Shown here piece after piece: positions 6,939 through 9,482 of a stretch of 9,482 bases of DNA; position 1 is the first letter of the stretch, and every line of letters starts with the position of its first letter. The DNA lies in contig JAADFV010000029.1 of NCBI GenBank assembly GCA_013152695.1, positions 1 to 9,482 of the forward strand, given 5' to 3'. The notes beneath the pieces are model-generated. The model was not told the origin of the DNA and did no database searches. It saw nothing but the letters and a program-made list of their open reading frames with translations. The stretch is from Chloroflexota bacterium (GTDB taxonomy: Bacteria; Chloroflexota; Anaerolineae; J102). A program made the position numbers and the translations under genes.

Positions 6939-7178
6939 ATGTTTACCGAACGCGACGTATATGTTCGTCGAGAAATGAATAAAGAGTTCCGCCTGCGCGC
7001 CGAAGCGCACCGTCGTCAGAAGCTACTACAGTCGGATTCCCCTCCATTCCGCCCCCTTGGCCTTTTCTTCACGAAACTCGGTACGAAACTCGGCAATCTG
7101 GTTGTGCGTTTTGGCTGTTTTCTGGGGGCCGACGCGTGCCTCCCGCGAGTCAATGTTGAGAATCCGGAGTTAGCGTAA
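6939..7178 (+). CDS. Small basic hypothetical protein (79 aa)
   Basis: AGGAG (6924-6928) lies 10 nt before the ATG. The N-terminal half, opening MFTERDVYVRREMNKEFRLR, is a charged, probably helical stretch rich in Arg and Glu. The second half has an amphipathic or weakly hydrophobic stretch, GLFFTKLGTKLGNLVVRFG (about residues 41-59), then a polar tail. The layout is like small charged-helix plus short membrane-affine helix proteins common in Chloroflexota, but I assign no family or function. A stable hairpin begins 9 bases after its stop, so the gene is probably a single transcription unit. Confidence 0.6.
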   Translation: MFTERDVYVRREMNKEFRLRAEAHRRQKLLQSDSPPFRPLGLFFTKLGTKLGNLVVRFGCFLGADACLPRVNVENPELA

Positions 7179-7187
7179 AGGCTAGAT

Positions 7188-7208
7188 GGGAGGCAGCGGA
7201 TGCCTCCC
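7188..7208 (+). terminator. Perfect hairpin directly after the small basic gene
   Basis: GGGAGGCA (7188-7195) and TGCCTCCC (7201-7208) form an 8-bp GC-rich stem with a 5-nt loop (GCGGA). The stem starts 9 bases after the TAA at 7176-7178. There is no uridine tract (TGGGGCC follows), so it may be a Rho-linked or 3'-end-protecting structure and not a classical intrinsic terminator. Confidence 0.45.
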
Positions 7209-7536
7209 TGGGGCCTTGTGGCACACTTAGCATCTGGTTCCCGCAACTGGCGCCAGGCATGGTTCCTGGTATGGCCATGATGAACCTGGGCAGTTCAGAG
7301 ATACAGCACCACTTTCTAAGCATGCAACCATCAATCCGCAAAGCCTCGTTCATCAATACAACAAGCCATCATCTACTCCAGAATGACCAAGCTTGCGTGT
7401 AGTAGACTGGCTACGCCTTACTGCTCCCATAAGCAGAACTCCCCCTCCTGTGGCCAGACTTCGCTGCACTTCATCCCGCGGGCGCAGCTTGGAGCTTCCG
7501 CTCAGCTACGCTTAAGAACAAGACAAGAAATCCGAC
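7209..7536. other. Gap with no convincing gene
   Basis: Short ORFs on both strands here lack ribosome sites and protein-like composition. The right half carries small inverted segments: GCGT-G-TAG/CTACGC at 7395-7416, CTGCT/AGCAG near 7421-7436, and GCTGC/GCAGC near 7464-7489. GCTACGC-TTA occurs twice (near 7410 and 7506, with one inserted base). I cannot match it to a known element. No strong promoter was found for the lipoprotein gene that follows. Confidence 0.4.
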
Positions 7537-8172
7537 ATGTTTTATCGATCACTCAAACTACATCACCGATCAAACAAGACATGTTTGGGCCTTTTCCTTT
7601 TGCCCGTAATGCTTTTGATGACAGGGTTGGGATTGGCAGCTTGCGGACGCTCTTCTGCCGTGGTCCCACCCAGCGGAGAGCCGGTCAATTTCAGCGGAAG
7701 TGAGGGGATGAGTATCACAGAAAGGATGGCATTGCCCTCGCCGTATTCTAGCGTCACAGTCACTTATCGCGGGAAACACAATTTCATTGTTTCGGTTGAT
7801 TATGTGGATTCCTATGGCATCATGACCCAGGATACGCTTGTCAATGCGATCGGGAACTATCAAGGCACGGTATTTGTGACGTCTGAGGAGCCGGTTATGT
7901 TCGAGGTTCTCGCAGATAAGGGGACATGGGAAGGGCGGATAGAAGGTCTTGGCAGGACGAAGGAGGTATCCTGGGATGGAACAGGGGATTGGGTAAGTCC
8001 CTTCTTTGAGGCGCCAAAGAGGGGGAGTTGGAGAATCACGCACGGTTCTTCTAATTTCATGGTGAAAACATATTGCGTGGGTGATTCAGTGAGGTGTAGA
8101 TTCGTTGACGCCTCCTGGTCAGCATATGATTTGACAGTCTGGAAGCTTGTGTTAGAAAATGGCCAGTATTGA
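7537..8172 (+). CDS. Lipoprotein with a probable two-repeat beta-rich domain
   Basis: The product has 211 residues. A basic n-region (RSLKLHHRSNK), a hydrophobic core and a perfect lipobox, LAAC with Cys36, show export and lipid anchoring. After a Ser/Pro linker, about residues 70-133 form a beta-rich unit (VTVTYRGKHNFIVSV, then LVNAIGNYQGTV, ending GTWEGRIEG). A second unit from about 149 starts GDWVSPFF and has WRITHGSSNFMVKTY. The two look like copies of one module: an NF-V strand, a VN-IGNY-like turn and a closing W. The second copy stops at ENGQY, roughly where the first continues for about 20 more residues, so the C-terminus may be trimmed. No Shine-Dalgarno is obvious before ATG 7537, but later ATGs would destroy the signal peptide. 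Function is unknown; it probably acts at the cell surface. Confidence 0.7.
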   Translation: MFYRSLKLHHRSNKTCLGLFLLPVMLLMTGLGLAACGRSSAVVPPSGEPVNFSGSEGMSITERMALPSPYSSVTVTYRGKHNFIVSVDYVDSYGIMTQDTLVNAIGNYQGTVFVTSEEPVMFEVLADKGTWEGRIEGLGRTKEVSWDGTGDWVSPFFEAPKRGSWRITHGSSNFMVKTYCVGDSVRCRFVDASWSAYDLTVWKLVLENGQY

Positions 8173-8181
8173 ACTGTTCGA

Positions 8182-8214
8182 TATAATCATGTAATTTGTT
8201 AGTGGCATGATGCC
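8182..8214 (+). promoter_or_regulatory. -10-like box and short palindrome before the zinc-ribbon gene
   Basis: A perfect TATAAT (8182-8187) lies 52 bases before the next ATG, just after the lipoprotein stop. No -35 matches at 16-18 bp. Seventeen bases on is GGCATGATGCC (8204-8214), an odd-length palindrome between the putative start point and the ribosome site that could be an operator. Both are weak, single-instance signals. Confidence 0.25.
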
Positions 8215-8238
8215 TAGAGCCTGCAAGGAAACACAAGT

Positions 8239-8712
8239 ATGGCCAAATGTTCAAGTTGTGGCGCTACTATATCCAAAAGTGATCAATTCTGCCCCTACTG
8301 CGGTGCTCAGAATCCGGGATATCAACCATCGGTAGATGACGTCAATGCTCTTCTGGAAAAAGGCGCAGAGGCCTTTCAGCAAAAGCAGTATGTGCTGGCA
8401 ATCGATTGCTACCGCCAAGTAATTGCGCTGGACCCAAATGTTTTTAGCGCCTATTTCTATTTGGCAACGTGCCTAGCCGATCTTGGACGAGAGGGGGAAG
8501 CGATCGAAGTGATGAAGAGGGCGCAGAAGCTCCGGCCTGGTAACACAGCCGTATATTACAATTTGGCTCTCTTATCCAAGCGGGCAGGGCAAAAACAAGA
8601 AGCACAAGGATACCTGCAACAGGCGCTAAAGGTGCTCGGGTCAGATGTATCCCTGCAAAACCGTAAGCAAATGAAGCAAAATATCAACAATCTATTGGCT
8701 GAGCTCGAGTGA
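8239..8712 (+). CDS. Zinc-ribbon plus TPR protein
   Basis: The product has 157 residues. AAGGAA (8225-8230) lies 8 nt before the ATG. The N-terminus, CSSCG then FCPYCG, is a four-cysteine zinc ribbon (Cys4, Cys7, Cys18, Cys21). From about residue 33 to 150 are TPR units: the first is ALLEKGAEAFQQKQYVLAID with the LDPN turn, the second contains AYFYLATCLADLGREGEAIE, and the third contains AVYYNLALLSKRAGQKQEAQ. No signal peptide or membrane segment is present, so it should be cytoplasmic. Proteins of this build are adaptors: the ribbon and TPR both mediate protein contacts. No partner is apparent from the neighbours. The family call is strong; the biological role is unknown. Confidence 0.82.
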   Translation: MAKCSSCGATISKSDQFCPYCGAQNPGYQPSVDDVNALLEKGAEAFQQKQYVLAIDCYRQVIALDPNVFSAYFYLATCLADLGREGEAIEVMKRAQKLRPGNTAVYYNLALLSKRAGQKQEAQGYLQQALKVLGSDVSLQNRKQMKQNINNLLAELE

Positions 8713-8779
8713 TGGACGTTGTTCTGATTTGTGTCAAGAAAAAGCACTACTTGGGGGGAGACCATTCTTCCGTCGACCC

Positions 8780-9008
8780 ATGATAAAAATGTGGCTTAGT
8801 AACGATGGTATGAGGATATATATTATGGTCAGATGAATCTTTGGTGCGATGGCTTTTCAAGACCTACAAAAGGCGCAAGAAACAATATCCCCAACTTTTG
8901 AGATTGCCTGAATATCAGCATTTGAAATGTCTCCGCTTTACCTCCCCGCAAGAAACCGCGGCATGGCTGGATGGATTGACGGCCATGCGCAATGAAAAGT
9001 TAAAGTAA
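8780..9008 (+). pseudogene. Possible small gene broken by a frameshift
   Basis: From 8814 to a TAA at 9006-9008 one frame is open and reads like protein, with WLFKTYKRRKKQYPQLLRLP at its core and a C-terminal part containing TSPQETAAWLDGLTAMRNEK. It has no in-frame ATG near its beginning (a TGA is at 8811-8813; TTG at 8841 is the best alternative start). In the next frame ATG 8780 opens MIKMWLSNDGMRIYIMVR and stops at TGA 8834-8836, overlapping the longer frame. A single-base shift in 8817-8833 would join them into a protein of about 75 residues. This fits a decayed gene, a sequencing error or a TTG-started gene. The basic Lys/Arg-rich part could bind nucleic acid, but I recognise no family. 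Confidence 0.35.
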
Positions 9009-9238
9009 GCTCCCATTGTCCATACCACGATTAGCAAAAAAACGGAGAGTTGTGAAAGGAAGAAAAAAGCCGAAATTTAAGGAAATGGAACAGCGTGCTA
9101 GGGAGGGGTAGTGGCTTTCCTCACCACTCTGGACGATGAGTTCCTATTTCCTCGTCTTTTCCTCCAACCCAGCCATTGTCTGAGCACCCAACATTCACCA
9201 CAATAAACCCACAGCCAGTGCCCGCACCGGCACCCGCC
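9009..9238. other. Stretch with no convincing gene
   Basis: The only candidate is a 19-codon ORF from GTG 9052 to TAG 9111, reading MKGRKKPKFKEMEQRAREG if the GTG initiates. GGAG (9044-9047) lies 4 nt upstream of it. It is too short and isolated for me to call a gene. A short AGTGG/CCACT inverted repeat (9110-9114/9124-9128) follows, then a pyrimidine-rich region with no recognisable element up to the terminator at 9239. Confidence 0.35.
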
Positions 9239-9272
9239 AAAGACCTCACGATCCGTCGTGGGGTCTTTCTTT
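9239..9272 (+). terminator. Strong intrinsic terminator
   Basis: AAAGACC-T-CACGA (9239-9251) pairs with TCGTG-G-GGTCTTT (9256-9268): 13 bp with a single T-G wobble and a TCCG tetraloop, followed by CTTT. The A-rich start and T-rich end give a U-rich 3' edge on the + strand transcript. No intact gene ends close upstream, so it may belong to the broken gene at 8780-9008 or to a gene now lost. Confidence 0.7.
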
Positions 9273-9277
9273 GCAAC

Positions 9278-9302
9278 CACGAATTGCACGAATTGCACGA
9301 AT
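9278..9302 (+). repeat. CACGAATTG short tandem repeat
   Basis: CACGAATTG occurs at 9278-9286 and 9287-9295, and a partial third copy, CACGAAT, at 9296-9302, so 2.8 units of 9 bp with no mismatch. It begins 6 bases after the terminator. A 9-bp unit keeps all frames open, and on the minus strand it reads as repeated Ile-Arg-Ala. Confidence 0.85.
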
Positions 9303-9482
9303 GTCGCGGGGAATGCAAGGGGACCTTGCCGGCCGTGGAACTTCATTTCTACCCGTCCAACGCCTGCCCTTGCTTACCGGGCCTATCGATGAGGCCGAAG
9401 CTCTGGAGGACTGGAGGGCGCTGGAAGGGTAGGCACGGCTATGGGCTGTTTTGTACTGGATACGACAGTTTTCAGCAACTTC
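9303..9482. other. Right edge, coding status uncertain
   Basis: On the + strand an ATG at 9301 opens a 43-codon frame to TAG 9430-9432, whose end (TGPIDEAEALEDWRALEG) is acidic and protein-like but has no ribosome site. On the minus strand a frame is open from the window edge to TGA at about 9249-9251, through the tandem repeat. These overlap, so at most one is real. I call neither as a gene. Confidence 0.3.

Noticed and set aside
7150..7356. Minus-strand 68-codon ORF across the gap after the small basic gene
   Set aside because: It overlaps the end of a better-supported gene and the hairpin, and has no ribosome site or family-like composition.
9301..9432. 43-codon + strand ORF starting in the tandem repeat
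   Set aside because: It has an acidic protein-like end but no Shine-Dalgarno, its ATG is part of the repeat, and a competing open frame exists on the opposite strand.

Overview
The window looks like an accessory stretch of a bacterial chromosome of roughly 50% GC. All convincing genes are on the + strand. A Chloroflexota (Anaerolineae/Caldilineae-like) host is my best guess. It rests on the giant BTAD-ATPase-TPR regulator, the zinc-ribbon-TPR protein, the DinB-like protein and the lipobox lipoproteins. There is no rRNA or marker gene to confirm it.

Left edge (1-800): an AT-rich stretch with the tail of an unidentified gene (1-129), then a 31-residue basic peptide behind a strong Shine-Dalgarno (209-304). 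The peptide carries the Y-x2-P-x-L leader motif of lasso-type RiPP precursors. No maturation gene is visible, and the rest up to 800 is mostly non-coding.

Cassette-like block (about 600-2531): a four-helix membrane protein (801-1352) and a beta-propeller lipoprotein (1477-2439). They are separated and followed by two related imperfect palindromes (1387-1448 and 2449-2531) with the R''-L''...L'-R' layout of integron attC sites. The lipoprotein gene fills the 1083 bp between them tightly, as a gene cassette would. A weaker attC-like sequence lies at 605-698. No integrase is in the window, so this resembles a cluster of attC sites lacking an integrase.

Regulator and DinB-like gene (2613-6785): a 1152-residue winged-helix/BTAD/ATPase/TPR regulator of the SARP/AfsR type, then a DinB-family putative metalloprotein. 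In the gap between them is an 8-bp direct repeat at 11-bp pitch placed 7 bp upstream of a -10-like element. This is the architecture of SARP operators, so the regulator may control its neighbour.

Right part (6786-9482): a small basic hypothetical protein, a lipoprotein with a two-part C-terminal region, a zinc-ribbon-TPR protein, and about 770 bp with no intact long gene. That last stretch has a possibly frameshifted small gene (8780-9008), a strong intrinsic terminator (9239-9272) and a short CACGAATTG tandem repeat (9278-9302).
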